Assembly (NCBI GenBank): GCA_023634235.1
Contig: JAMKCF010000014.1
Location: 1,935,501-1,999,500 of the forward strand
Origin: Pisaster brevispinus
Taxonomy: Eukaryota > Echinodermata > Asteroidea > Forcipulatida > Asteriidae
Reading direction: 5' to 3'
Length of the DNA: 64,000 nt
Below are positions 49,301 to 59,927 of this stretch, one piece after another. The position numbers were made by a program, and so were the translations under genes. How positions within the stretch are numbered: the stretch's first letter is position 1; every line of letters begins with the position of its first letter. A model generated the notes under the pieces. The model saw nothing but the letters and a program-made list of their open reading frames with translations. It was not told where the DNA came from and ran no database searches.

Positions 49301-52011
49301 CTCTTTTGCGGCTCCGGTTTGAGATTTTCAATGACATGTTTCTCAGCGTTCCCATTCATCTTTGGTCGTGGAGGTGTAGTGGTGGCAGAAGTGGGATCAT
49401 TGCCTGATTGTGCTGAGAGCTCTGCCAGTTCCTCTTGGGATCTTTGCTTTGCCTCTGTGCATTTTATGGCACTATACCTACAAGACAAACACAGAATCAA
49501 GGTTAGCTTTCTTTAGAGATTGTGAACTGACAAAATAAAAGCATTTCAAAAAAAGGACCTCCTCAACGTTTTCAAAAGTCATGGGCAACACAATGCCTTG
49601 TACTTAGGAAGCAATTTTAAGGTTCAAAATGCATGGAGCACATACTTCCATTTCTGTGTCCTTGGATTGCATTGAATTCATCAGATTGCCTGTGAAATGT
49701 CTCCATGGGGTCAGGGTGGTAGGGGCAGTTCAACACAACAAGAAACAAAAGTAACTAGTTAAAGGACCTGCTGTCTTAATCTGAGAATCAGCAAGGTGCT
49801 CAGATGTCTGTACAGAGATTGGGGGCAGAAACACTAGATCAGCCAATACCTGTTTGGTTGTGTAATATTTTCTTTGATAACCTCATAGTCTGTCATGTAG
49901 ATACTATTGGCGTCTTTCAACTTGGCCTGTTGGACGCTGTAGACATGCTTGCTGAAGACCCGGCTCAGAGACGCTTCTGATTCTGTTTAGGATGAAGGCA
50001 AACAAAGAGTTAGCTCTGCTGATGCAACATTGCTTCTGCCGCGTTCTTTCCGCACGCTGCTACACTTGAAAATTCACTAACAGCTTCAAACGCAGTATGA
50101 ACTTTATGCCTATCCTATTTGCTTGATAATTCCCTCTTTTTTTAGCCCAAACCATCAAAAATAATCAGGTGTAGACCTGGGCTTCGATTTCACAAAGAGC
50201 CTAGATTCATCTTAACTATGAATCAATCTTTATTGCTAAGCAAAGTGAGATGTCACAATACAAATCATTATGGTGATACTGACAACTCATCTTAAGATGA
50301 ATTTTAGTGCTTATTGTTAGCATTTAACATACACAGCGCGACTACATGCCCGCCTATTTCACTGATAGAGGGCATTCGCTAGAAGCCACGAACCAGTCAT
50401 CGTGTGGTGGGAGATGAAAAAACTAAAGTTTCATAACTGTGCCCACTATCGTTCGATGGTTCGTGAATTTAGAGCGTGCGAAGCATGGATAGCGGGGGAA
50501 TCGTGATAGTCAAATGGATAAGTAACATTGTCTTGCACCAAGACTGGATTGGGTTGTGCAAACAGTCAAGTAAAATGGTCTGGGCCAGATTGATCATGCT
50601 TATTTTATTTGTTTCTTAATTACTTTCTAAGTTGTCGTCAGACACCAAAGTAACTCTGTTAACTTTGACTCCATTGTCTTTCTCCTCTGTACCACTCAAT
50701 AGGTATGTGACGTTGACTGCTTTAGGTTTACGTTGCTGCCGTTCAACAAATGTTTCCAACATCCTAGTGAAGGGGGAAAAAAGGGTTTTGTGAGACAGTT
50801 TCTCTGATGTAATTCTTTTTCAAATACTTGAATGATGTATTGACATGTCACACAATCATCTGTGTATTACCTTATACAAATATTGTTTAAATTTCCATTG
50901 ATTTCATTTACTATCCTATTATTATTATTATTTCTCCATTTCCCCCACATTAATTTCTTTAAAACAAGTTGCCTTCACACTTACTGTTTGGCTCGGTTGA
51001 CGTGCACTGACAGAGTTTGACTCAGCCATCTGTATGTTACCTGAAAAATGAAAAATCACATATTTACAGCAAAATTTGCTATTTTTACAACAAATGTCGT
51101 ACGCAATAGGGCCTATACTGCGTTTGTTATTGGCAATGACATGTGCATATGATGAACAAAAAAGTAATTACAAAACTTGGGACAACCATGGATGCTTATT
51201 TCAAATTAAATTAAAGATGTTCACATTTTATTTAATTAATAATAATTAATATGTATGAATTGGTAATTAATTGTTCAATTTCTAGCTTGGGTGTTATATA
51301 ACTTATGCCATGGGCAGGTGATGGAATGGGGCAGTCATGTCAGCAGTCTAGAGTCATTAGTCAGTGAAGGACACTGGACAACTGGCACTTTCAATGCTGT
51401 CAGTGTGTCACTGTCAGTGTCACTGTTTGTGTCAGTCTAACTCAGTAACTGATCTTGCATTTGGACTGTCACAATTTTTTCCTTGTGACATTGCCAGTTC
51501 CACAACCTTTTCCTTTTATGGATTTGTTTTTGTCATGGATTTTGTTTACTTATTTTCTGTAGTGTTACTGTATAATAATAGTAGTGTTAGTGTTACTCTT
51601 CTATTAATTATCCACTTGACATGACATGGTTTGGTAAAATGAGTGCGTGACTCACAGACTGTGATTTGAGAATTATTCAGTCTATCGCAACTAACTTGTA
51701 ATAAAATAACATTAGTTACAATTGTCATTACATTATTTAAAACAACACACGACACTGACTGACACTGACTGACATTGACAAGTGACTGGTGACGTCAGTA
51801 CGGAAGTGAATGGCAAGTTTAACTTAAGACTTTCTTATGCATATAATTATAAAGAGTTAGACTCACTTTGTTAGTAACTTATTGTCTTGATACTCACTTA
51901 TGTTATTTACATTTTAATATGCCATTTAAATATATTGTTAGTTGTAATTACCACTTTGTCTTCGTCAAAAATAAACTCTTCCAAGTTTTCCAAGTACATA
52001 TCCCCCGCCAT
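46399..52011 (-). CDS. POLD3: DNA polymerase delta subunit 3 (p66/Pol32 homolog), 9 exons
   Basis: Exons: 51952-52011, 50985-51040, 50624-50763, 49850-49982, 49156-49477, 48636-48855, 47699-47791, 46929-47126, 46399-46625; GT-AG throughout, in frame, 482 residues (human about 466). POLD3 links the delta catalytic complex to PCNA in replication, break-induced repair and translesion synthesis. Residues 1-130 are the folded winged-helix N domain that binds POLD2 (MYLENLEEF start, VTYRWLSQTL, then VTYLLSG). The rest is low-complexity and charged, with a basic patch (KRRRRKRVLRSK) followed by DEDGCM and VTEKVWESDS as in vertebrates. The last residues, QRSLMSFFKKK (Q472, L475, F478, F479), form the PIP box. 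Motifs KGQLTSFKAF (196-205) and GGMMAFLNK (244-252) parallel the two internal motifs of vertebrate POLD3. Introns carry several repeat insertions. Confidence 0.96.
46690..46878. repeat. TAAGCA-type MITE in POLD3 intron 8
   Basis: Ends GGGCCCAATTTCATAAAGCTGC and GCAGCTCTATGGAATTGACCC are inverted; the centre has TTTGGGCTGGTAACC. It fills most of the 303-bp intron. Confidence 0.75.
47545..47680 (+). repeat. GGGGCACCAAGGC-type repeat, copy 1
   Basis: It shares CAAGGGGCACCAAGGC.A.GACCAG and nearby CCTCCATG with 59310-59490, and is inverted at 63000-63120. It lies in POLD3 intron 7. Confidence 0.55.
48185..48420. repeat. Head-to-head pair of tRNA-like SINE units
   Basis: A minus-strand box B (GGTTCGAATCC, 48214-48224 reversed) and a plus-strand box B (48340-48350) flank two central box A-like sequences (plus: TGGTCTAGGGG, 48302-48312). 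It lies in POLD3 intron 6. Confidence 0.65.
48533..48580. repeat. Short palindrome in POLD3 intron 6
   Basis: AATCTGAGAAATGATTC and its reverse complement are separated by six bases. Related, decayed sequence occurs near 58210-58370 and 62510-62640. Confidence 0.6.
50175..50325. repeat. GATTTCACAAAGAG-type MITE in POLD3 intron 3
   Basis: It matches the nested element at 30190-30340 (ATTGCTAAGCAAA, ACAA.GCAAATCA.TATGGT) but lacks the terminal TTTGTGAAATC, so its right end is truncated. Confidence 0.65.
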
Positions 52012-52014
52012 TTT
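52006..52014 (-). promoter_or_regulatory. YY1-like motif overlapping the POLD3 start codon
   Basis: On the minus strand the start context reads AAAATGGCG, matching the YY1 core AAnATGGC with the initiator ATG inside it. YY1 sites at or just after the start site are typical of vertebrate housekeeping promoters; occupancy here is inference. Confidence 0.45.
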
Positions 52015-52453
52015 GCAAACAACTGAAGGGTGAAGTAAAATCCATCCAACACAGGATGTGGTCGAAAAGCGTAACGGGGGGGGGGGGCTTTCAGTTAACC
52101 CATTTTGCTTGTTTTCATTGTGTCAACATTTTATGCTAAAGTATTTATTCTAAATGAAAAGATAAACTTCAAAATTGCTGATATTTTATTTTTTTAAATG
52201 AAAGTGATTTTAATGTGATAGTGTACTTTTCTTTTGGGGTAGCAGGCACGCCTACAACAACATTGTACTCCTTTCTTTATACGAGCAGCAAAAGCACGAC
52301 ATTTTCTATAGACCCAGATTGGGGATCCAAATACGAATAAGAGCGCGCTGCATATGGCCAGTGATCACCTGATAAGTCACGTGATCTAAAGAGCTGCGAC
52401 TGAACTGGTCAAAATTAATTTGTATCAAAAAACCTCTAAAATTTATTGTGAAA
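52012..52453. promoter_or_regulatory. Divergent promoter region between POLD3 and TMEM256
   Basis: Only 442 bp separate the two start codons, which point away from each other. The region contains a palindromic E-box TCACGTGA at 52377-52384, a G-run near 52078, and an ETS-like CAGGATGTGG near 52052. No clear TATA box is seen for either direction. A shared bidirectional promoter is the simplest reading. Confidence 0.5.
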
Positions 52454-53703
52454 ATGGGTAATTTACACTCCATAGAGCTTTTTATCCGAATAGCTGGAGT
52501 TTCAGGGTTTTTAGCTGTTGCACTTGGGGCTTATGGATCGCACGGTAAGCAAGAATAAAGACGTTTTTGAATATATTTATTTTCCGGAAAATGTATCTCT
52601 CTATCCTAACTTAGTAAACTAGTACTAGTAAAAGTGTTCAACTGAATTGAACTTTAACTTTTTGGTTTTTTTTCTACTATTTTTTACCAAGGTCTGAAGA
52701 AAAAGGTGGATGCCAAAACATTTGAGGTAAACAATTTGAATCATTATTTTACTAACAAGTTTTATGTATTAATAATAATATGGTTTTACTCTGATTTTTA
52801 ATGTTGTAAATACAAAATTGTGTAACAACCAGGCAGTAGACATGGTAGAATTGCTGTCTGTATAGTGTGTGATAAAGCACATTTTGTTTGCAAGTTGTTT
52901 GAACTGTTCTTTGTCATGTTTGTTCCCACTCTCTCAAACATGTATGTGGTTAAAACTGAGATGAAACATTACATACTATTTACAAAAAAATATTTAATGT
53001 AATTCAGTTTGGCGCATGTGCAGTCGCTACTGAGATTAATAATTAACTTGTTCTGCTTTTATTTTGTACATTTCCTGTTATGTTATTTTTTTGTAGGTGT
53101 TCCAAACAGCAAACAGATATCATTTTATTCACACCCTAGCCCTCCTTGCTGCTCCAATGACGAGACATCCAATGGTGGTGAGGAAATTTGGTGGTGACCT
53201 ATGAATCATAAAGCATCTACAAAAATTAAACAAGACTTTATTTAGAAATAGTAACTTGCAAAGTAGTTGCAAATGGAGACTGCTCTGTGTTCCGACACCC
53301 CTACGTTCTGACAATCCTATGTTTTTCGACGACCTGTATGTTGTTGTTTATTGTATCAAGGGCCAAATAAATAGATAAGTAACAGCTTTATGAAAATGGG
53401 CCCTTTTCTTTTCAGAACCACCACAAGGACAAGAGATTTCATGAAGTTAGAAAGAATGTTGGAACCTTAACATCTGTGTACATGGATTTTGACTCACAGC
53501 CCTTTTAACTGTCTTTCTGTTGTTGTTTTTTTGGTCTTTTTTTTCTTTCTCATCAACAGGTCGGTTGGCTTCTAGCCGTAGGAATGCTTGGTTTCTGTGG
53601 GACATGTTACTACTCTGCATTAACTGGATCCACAACGTTTAACCGGTTCACACCATATGGGGGAATGACTCTGATGGCAGGCTGGTTAGCGATGGCATTC
53701 TAA
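52454..53703 (+). CDS. TMEM256: TMEM256/DUF423 small membrane protein, 4 exons
   Basis: Exons 52454-52544, 52692-52726, 53097-53177 and 53560-53703 join in frame with GT-AG sites to give 116 residues (human TMEM256 is 113). Recognisable family motifs are LGAYGSHG near residues 24-31, NRYHFIHTLALL in the middle, and the C-terminal PYGGMTLMAGWLAMA. Four hydrophobic segments are visible, fitting a small multi-pass membrane protein; the bacterial relative is YgdD. Function of the family is not established. The start is fixed by the short hydrophobic N terminus that aligns in length with the family. The gene lies head to head with POLD3. Confidence 0.95.
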
Positions 53704-55203
53704 ATTTATCAAGCCAGGCAATTTTGAAGTTTGTTTTTACGAGAATACTGCTAGGGCACAAGATCCTTTTCTGCACTTTTCCAAGGGCATTTTGTTAATT
53801 TGTTTATTTATGCATTTTATTAAAAAAAAATTTTGGGGGGGAGCATATTAATTATTCTTTTGAAGGAGATTATTAAATAGATGTACCATTACACTGAATC
53901 ACCGATGAGTGTAGAGCACTGTATACAAGGCATATTACTTGGATGGGATTATTTATATTTAAAAAAATACTTTCTTATTGATACTTGGATGAAAATCACT
54001 GCTCTTCCTAGTTGTTGATTATATTGCATTTTGACTTGTGCATAATGTTCATCCCAAAAAATGAGTTATTCATTTAATCAATCACAATTAAGTTTTAGAA
54101 ATAAAATAGTTTTTAACAACTTTCGTTTTTTATTCAGAAGGAGTCTCTTTTTTTTCTTTTTCTTTTTTTTTTACAAACTAAGACATTACTCGGTTTAAAG
54201 AAACAGTTTTGAGATGTACTTTGTGCTGGTTGTTCAAGTTAAAAATGTGTTATAAAAATCACGTTATAAACGTTTTGTCTCTGCATAAGCAATGCTTGCA
54301 GCTTTGAATGAATGTAAGATTTTGGGCTTGTGCTATGTTTTTAAAATTTATTATAATTATATGTTGCTGAATAAATAAAGCAATTATCAATGTCTCCAAC
54401 TTTCTTGGTGAGCTAATGTATCATTGCAATTGTCTCTAGCTCGCTGTTGCTGTTGCTGTTGCTAAATCCTTTTCTTTTGTATTTAATACTTTTCCTGAAA
54501 CTTAAATAATAGGTGGTCGAGCTGCTTGATCACCGAAACCAGTGCCGTTGTACGGTGTGTTCTTTGAGAGCTCTAGAGGATGGGACATTGGGAACTCTTC
54601 CATGTACTAGTTTACCTCCATGATTGGAGCATTGGGAATTAGGTTTTTTTTACTAATGAAAGCGAATTGCTACTGAGAAAACCATGTTCTTTTTCTTTGA
54701 TCGCAGTTTTTCAAGAAAGTGTATTATTTAATCGGCTGAGGATATAATACAAAATATAGCACTTGACAATAATTAAAAGGGTAACAAGGGCCATGTCACC
54801 ATGAAGCTGGAGGGGAGGATGGAAGGGATGAGCCATGAGCTCAAGAGAGCTCTATCAGAGAAATAAAACAATTCATATGTAAAGTGCAAACAAATAGGAA
54901 ATCTGAAAAATGCATGAACATAGACATTTAATTTGATAAAGTATATCAATATAGGCCTAAATAAATCAACCAATTAGTTTCAAGATAATAAATATAAGGC
55001 CTAATAAATAAAATTTAAAAAAATCGAGAGATAAATTTATATTCCTTGGTTGGATCATGGAGGTAGCTATCTCCATTGTCGGATAGTTGCCCAACGTCTT
55101 AGTTTATTTTTCCAACACAACTTCAATTCCCAAATTGAAAAACTAAGTCTCAAATTTTTTGAGGGCGCCCTTCCTTTTCATGGCATGGTTCGCTTAAATT
55201 TTA
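53704..55203. other. Interval between TMEM256 and the RBMX2 promoter
   Basis: It contains the TMEM256 3'UTR with poly(A) signals, a short (CTGTTG)n run near 54445, and a decayed SINE tail fragment near 53900. No other gene is seen. Confidence 0.5.
54100..54105 (+). promoter_or_regulatory. Polyadenylation signal AATAAA, TMEM256
   Basis: An AATAAA lies 397 bp past the TMEM256 stop and is followed by T-rich sequence. A second candidate, AATAAATAAA near 54370, could give a longer 3'UTR. Confidence 0.4.
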
Positions 55204-55211
55204 TGACGTCA
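55204..55211. promoter_or_regulatory. CRE palindrome TGACGTCA upstream of RBMX2
   Basis: A perfect CREB/ATF palindrome lies 233 bp before the RBMX2 ATG, with a TGGGCGG GC-box about 30 bp further on and a YY1-like site about 70 bp further on. Together they look like a TATA-less housekeeping promoter. Confidence 0.4.
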
Positions 55212-55280
55212 TGAGTTGTGGACTTTTTGAGAATCGTAAATGGGCGGATTTTCATTTAGGTTCTTTCTTTCGGCTTGTCA

Positions 55281-55291
55281 AAAATGGCGGC
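55281..55291 (+). promoter_or_regulatory. YY1-like site AAAATGGCGGC, RBMX2 promoter or leader
   Basis: This matches the extended YY1 consensus. It lies 153 bp before the RBMX2 start codon. If transcribed, its ATG would open a five-codon upstream frame (ATG GCG GCG CAC TAG), so it either marks the start site or encodes a tiny upstream ORF. Confidence 0.45.
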
Positions 55292-55443
55292 GCACTAGGA
55301 ATGGATCAGCATGATCAGGCAGGGCTCCTTTTTTAAAAATTCGTTTTCTTTGTGACCATACGTTTATTTCATCAAGTAGAAACATAGTTTTAAATGTTTG
55401 GATTCCTTCAGAGGTAGAGAGGCTTCTGGAATTGTCAACCACC

Positions 55444-58400
55444 ATGAAGTAAGTTTATTTGAGTTTGAGAACTTGTTAAACTGAAATGTTGATGTGAACA
55501 CACATGGCATACATTACATGGTGAATCACTGAATGATGCTGGCATGATGAGGATGTTGTTTTTTTTACTGTTTGTGTTTTTAAAACTTTTAATGTTTTAT
55601 TACTTGTTTTAGTTTTACCTAATAAACTTGTCAGTCAGGCATGATGCTAGCCCCACTTGTGTGGCCAAGGGACAGGAAACCTGAATCCTTGGCCACACGT
55701 CGTCACCCATATTTTCGTCAGCCCACCGATTAAAAAATAGAGGCGCATTCCCTAAGAGCGGGTCGGCGGTTTAAACCACCTCAATGTGTTCACCTACCTC
55801 TTAGCTTGACCTGGGTGTTTTGGGTGAGTACATAAATAACAATTTCAAAAGATATTTCAATTCAAAATTTTCAACTCTATCCGAATTAGATTTTCGCGAC
55901 ATGTACTGAGCGCAGCCATTTTGGATTGATTCTAATCGTGCCAATCAATTCATGACGTCACCGGCCGGCCGGGCTGTGGGCGGAGCGGATACATAAAGCA
56001 ACCATTGCAATGTGCGTGTCTTCGCTCCGCCCACAACCCGGCCGGCCGGTGACGTCATGAATTGATTGGCTGACGAAAATATGGGTGACGACGTGTGGCC
56101 AAGGATTCAGGTTTCCTGTCCCTTGGCCACACAAGTGGGGCTAGCATGATGCTACTTAAGTCTGTGACTCCCTGTCCTGTGTACTGTGAAATTATGCGCT
56201 TCTACTGTAAAGTACCAACCATGTCTACGTTTACTTATTTTTATGTGGTAAGCAGCTCAGTTCAGAGCCATGAAATATCAGACGAAATTCAAATTATAAT
56301 ATATGGCTCCCTTAATTTATTAGGTCAAATTATATGTTTACTTACTAAGTACTTGTTGACACTGTCCTGTCAGAATGTACACAAAAGACAGAGAGGCGCA
56401 GAGGCACTTGACTTTGAACTTCTATCCGACCTAGGCCTAAAAAGTGTAGGAAAAAGAAGAAGATATTTTTTGGTCTGGTGGTCTTAACAACATGCATGCT
56501 CGCTACACTACACTCCATTTTAGTTCTTTGGGCATGAGTGTGCGAGAGTTTCATACGCGAAATAGAATGTGCTCTTGAATTTTTTCATCAGCTAAAACAC
56601 AAAAAGGTAAAAATTTAGCAATATAGCTACCCATCCTCGAGAAGAATATGGGGAAATAAAGTCCAACATCCACCATCAAATAAATCCTTAGTTAGAAAGT
56701 GTACGTAGGCATGGCATTACATTTGTCCACCATCTTTATATTAAAAATAACAACACTGAACGAAGTAAGCTTTCGGACAGAAATTACACTCTTAATTTGT
56801 TTTGAGGTCATGACCAAAGTATGTCCCTACCTTAGAGGACACCTAGACATGGAGGTCTATTGAGTCAATTTTACTATAATAATAATTATAATAAATCTGA
56901 AGTTGTTTTCAAATAATGTTATTCTGATATTTCTACCTCCAGCCCGCTTACTAATGTAAAGAACATCAATAAACTGAATGACATCGAAGCAGAGTTGGGC
57001 CTAGCAGGTGGCAAGACATCATGGCATCAACAATACAAAGACAGTGCCTATATTTTCATCGGTGGTCTGCCCTTTGACCTCACTGAGGGCGACATCATCT
57101 GTGTCTTCTCCCAGTAAGTGACCCCCCCCCCTCGCCAATCTTACCCCCCCCCCCCAGTCACCCCTACCTCCCCACCCAAGAATGATTGTTTGAATACTTT
57201 TCTACTTTAAAAACTTTCACAGTAGTATTTGCTCCCAATAACCAAATTGTTTAAAGCTGGTAAGCACAGAAACTAATGTCAATGAAGCACAACACTGAGT
57301 GAGATAGCCTGTCAGATAGGGTGACTTTTAAGTCAAAAGGGTAAAATTTGTACTTATATGTGTTGTTGCCAGAAAGCAGAATGCTTTACGCGATATTGGG
57401 ATTGGTAACCTGTTTCTGTACTAAAGAATTGTTGATTCTCGGTGATCATTTTTTTCATGAAATTGGTACTTGATCTTAGCTATACCAACTCCAGAATGTT
57501 CCCAAACACTTTGAAAATTGACTGTTCTGGGTGTTTTTTGTAATAATTTATTCCTGGTGATCTTCTTTTCTTAGGTATGGTGAGATCATGAATATTAATC
57601 TTGTTAGAGACAAGAAATCAGGCAAGTCTAAAGGTTACTGCTTCTTGGCCTATGAAGATCAGAGAAGTACAATACTGGCTGTCGACAACCTCAATGGCAT
57701 CAAGGTACGCATGTACTTGTGGGCATTTGGATATTCACATTATTAGAAAAGTGATCCCAGTTTTAGTCAGTCCGAAGCGGAATTCGAACCGTTGTCCGCT
57801 GAGGTGACAGGCAGGGAAGAAGTTCACTAAGCCAGCTTGAATGCTCAAATGATCCCAGAAACTGTACCATGTCTATACCATGCCCATGTCTTATTTGGTA
57901 GATACGTGCACTGTATAAGATTTCGTTATTATTATTGATCTTAACAGATTCTTAGTAGGGTGATCCGCGTGGATCATGTCAGTAACTACCGTAAGCCTAA
58001 GGAGGATGAGAATGATGATGAAATCACTCAGATGTTAAGAAAAGAAGGATGTGCTCCCAAAACGCCATCTCCACCCGTGTCTGAAGATGAGGACATCTTG
58101 CCGACTCCCCAAAAGAAAACGAAAAAAGGTAATCAAACCAGACTTTTTCTTGAAGTTTTTCAAAAGTGTTTCAAACAACCAAATCTCTGGCTGCAGCATT
58201 TGCGAACGAGCACCAACTTTCAGAAATCCAAGAAACAATTCATGCACTATTTGGTTTTCAGATTCAAATGTTTGTAGGTGAAAATCTTTCCAAACCATTT
58301 TACTTCAAAATGCTTTTTTTCAAAATAGTGTACACTCTCAACATCTGCAGTGCTTCTTGCAAGTACATTGTAACGATCATACATTTTTTGAGTATTGACC

Positions 58401-59247
58401 AACCTGAAACCTTACCTTTAATAATTATAAGAGACGCTGTTGTAGACAATTACTACAGCCTAAAATACATGTTTACCTTTCCTTGCCAACAGAGCACAAG
58501 TCAAAGTCTCATGACAAGAAGAAGAAGAAGAAGAAGCACAAGAAGGACCACAAGCACTCCTCGAAGCAAGAAGTAGATAGTTCTGACTCAAATTCAGGTC
58601 ACTCAGACCAAGACCAGGATTCACCTGTACCAATCCGAGTAAAGCAAGAGGTCGATCGGGGTTACGAGGCACATCAACATCATGGCGTGAAGAAGAGACC
58701 GATGGAGCATGACGAGAGATACTGCAGAGATGAGGTGCGACAAAGAGAAGATGAGATGGGCCGAAACAGAAGGACTGAGGGCTCACAAGTCAAACACAGA
58801 CAAGATGACAAGGGTCGATTCCAAGGCCCTAACACTGCTGAGAGAGAGGGATGGGGAGATAGATGGAACGAGAAAGACTCGGATAAAAGAGAAACTCAAA
58901 AGTATCATGGAGGAAGAATCCGTGATCGAGGAGATGATAGAGAGGTGGATAAAGACAGGAGTCGAAGCCGGGATAGCCGTCAGAAGGAAGAAACTGATGG
59001 AGGAAGAGGTCGACAAAGTTCAGACCGGGGATCCGGCAAGCCATTGGAGGGCAAGTGGGAAACACAAAGAGAGACTCAAAGGGATAGATACAGAGATAGC
59101 GATGAGAGGTACAAAGAACCACAGAGGGACAAGCATCGAGAGCGGGATAGATCCAACGAGAGACATGAAAGATACTCTTACCGGGAATCTGAGAGGAAGT
59201 CTTTTAAAAATGATGGAGCTAGAAGAGATGATTCAAGACGTAAATGA
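55444..59247 (+). CDS. RBMX2: RBMX2 / Ist3-Snu17 family splicing factor, 5 exons
   Basis: Exons: 55444-55448, 56943-57113, 57575-57704, 57948-58128, 58493-59247; in frame, 413 residues. Exon 1 supplies only ATG AA, but the join to exon 2 restores MNPLT, the family's conserved start, which supports it strongly. A single RRM spans about residues 36-115, with RNP2 IFIGGL (39-44) and RNP1 KGYCFLAY (78-85), and ends [10 protein letters not shown]. The phrase [15 protein letters not shown] is characteristic. After a TPSPP linker, residues 163-413 are low complexity: a Lys-rich run, an acidic Ser patch, then Arg/Asp/Glu/Ser repeats typical of spliceosomal tails. The yeast homolog is a RES complex member with Bud13 and Pml1, acting at pre-mRNA splicing in the nucleus. 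Intron 1 carries a large MITE-like insertion. Confidence 0.96.
55647..56144. mobile_element. 498-bp MITE with 77-bp identical terminal inverted repeats
   Basis: The left 77 bp (55647-55723, CTAGCCCCACTTGTGTGGCC onward) are exactly reverse-complemented at the right end. The 7-bp direct repeat CATGATG flanks both sides (55640-55646, 56145-56151). An inner palindrome around 55937-56071 contains GGCCGGCCGG and two TGACGTCA words. There is no coding sequence. It lies in RBMX2 intron 1. Confidence 0.85.
57755..57840 (-). repeat. tRNA-like SINE fragment
   Basis: The reverse complement contains GGTTCGAATTCC, close to a box B, and CGGACAA. It is a short remnant in RBMX2 intron 3. Confidence 0.35.
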
Positions 59248-59309
59248 AATCAATCTTTTATGTTATACACCTTTTGTTTTGTTGAAAATACATGAATAGG
59301 GATACATCA

Positions 59310-59490
59310 GATGCAAGCAGGGAATTTCATCTTTGAGAGGGCAAGGCCATTTTCATTTTGCAAAGGGCCCTTCCATTGGGAAAAACTTTAAGTCTTCGGG
59401 AAATATTTGAAGGGGCACCAAGGCCAAGACCAGAGGAAACAGAGGCCATAGCCACTTATGGAATTCCAGGCTTGCAGATGACAAACATCA
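59310..59490 (+). repeat. GGGGCACCAAGGC-type repeat, copy 2
   Basis: This copy lies in the RBMX2 3'UTR and so would be transcribed; it contains GAAGGGGCACCAAGGCC and GGAATTCCAGGC. Confidence 0.55.
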
Positions 59491-59921
59491 TGGGATAGAT
59501 GCATTATAGTTGGGCAAGAGGATACATTCATTTGCTTAGTCAACGGCCCAATTTTATGGCTAAGCTTACCAAAGAATGAACAAAACAAGCAACACATCCA
59601 ACCACCAAACAAGAGACGTTCATAGAGAAGTATAAAATGGAGGAATAAAACCAATAACCCAAATGAGTCTATGCTGCAAGTACTTATGTTGGCTCCGACA
59701 AAAACAGAACAAACAGACGTTCGGAGAGGGCTATCATATCTTAACACAAATAGCATTTGATTTGAAAAATGCTATAAATATTGAGCCATTTATGGTTCAA
59801 ATCCAAATTTTTTATGAAGAGAACAACCACCCAGTATTCTTTAGTCCAATAAATTTGTACAGTGATTTGTCTAACCTGGAGAGTATAATGATTATGCCAT
59901 TGCACTGTGTATCTGTTTGTA

Positions 59922-59927
59922 AATAAA
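59922..59927 (+). promoter_or_regulatory. Polyadenylation signal AATAAA, RBMX2
   Basis: The hexamer lies 675 bp past the stop and is followed by a GT-rich stretch (GTGTTTGTGTTGGTGG), the expected downstream element. This is the best 3'-end signal in the window. Confidence 0.6.

Noticed and set aside
58709..59299. A 196-codon plus-strand frame overlapping RBMX2 exon 5
   Set aside because: It is the alternate frame of the Arg/Glu/Asp-rich exon; low-complexity purine-rich coding DNA leaves other frames open. The RBMX2 frame joins the RRM exons in phase.
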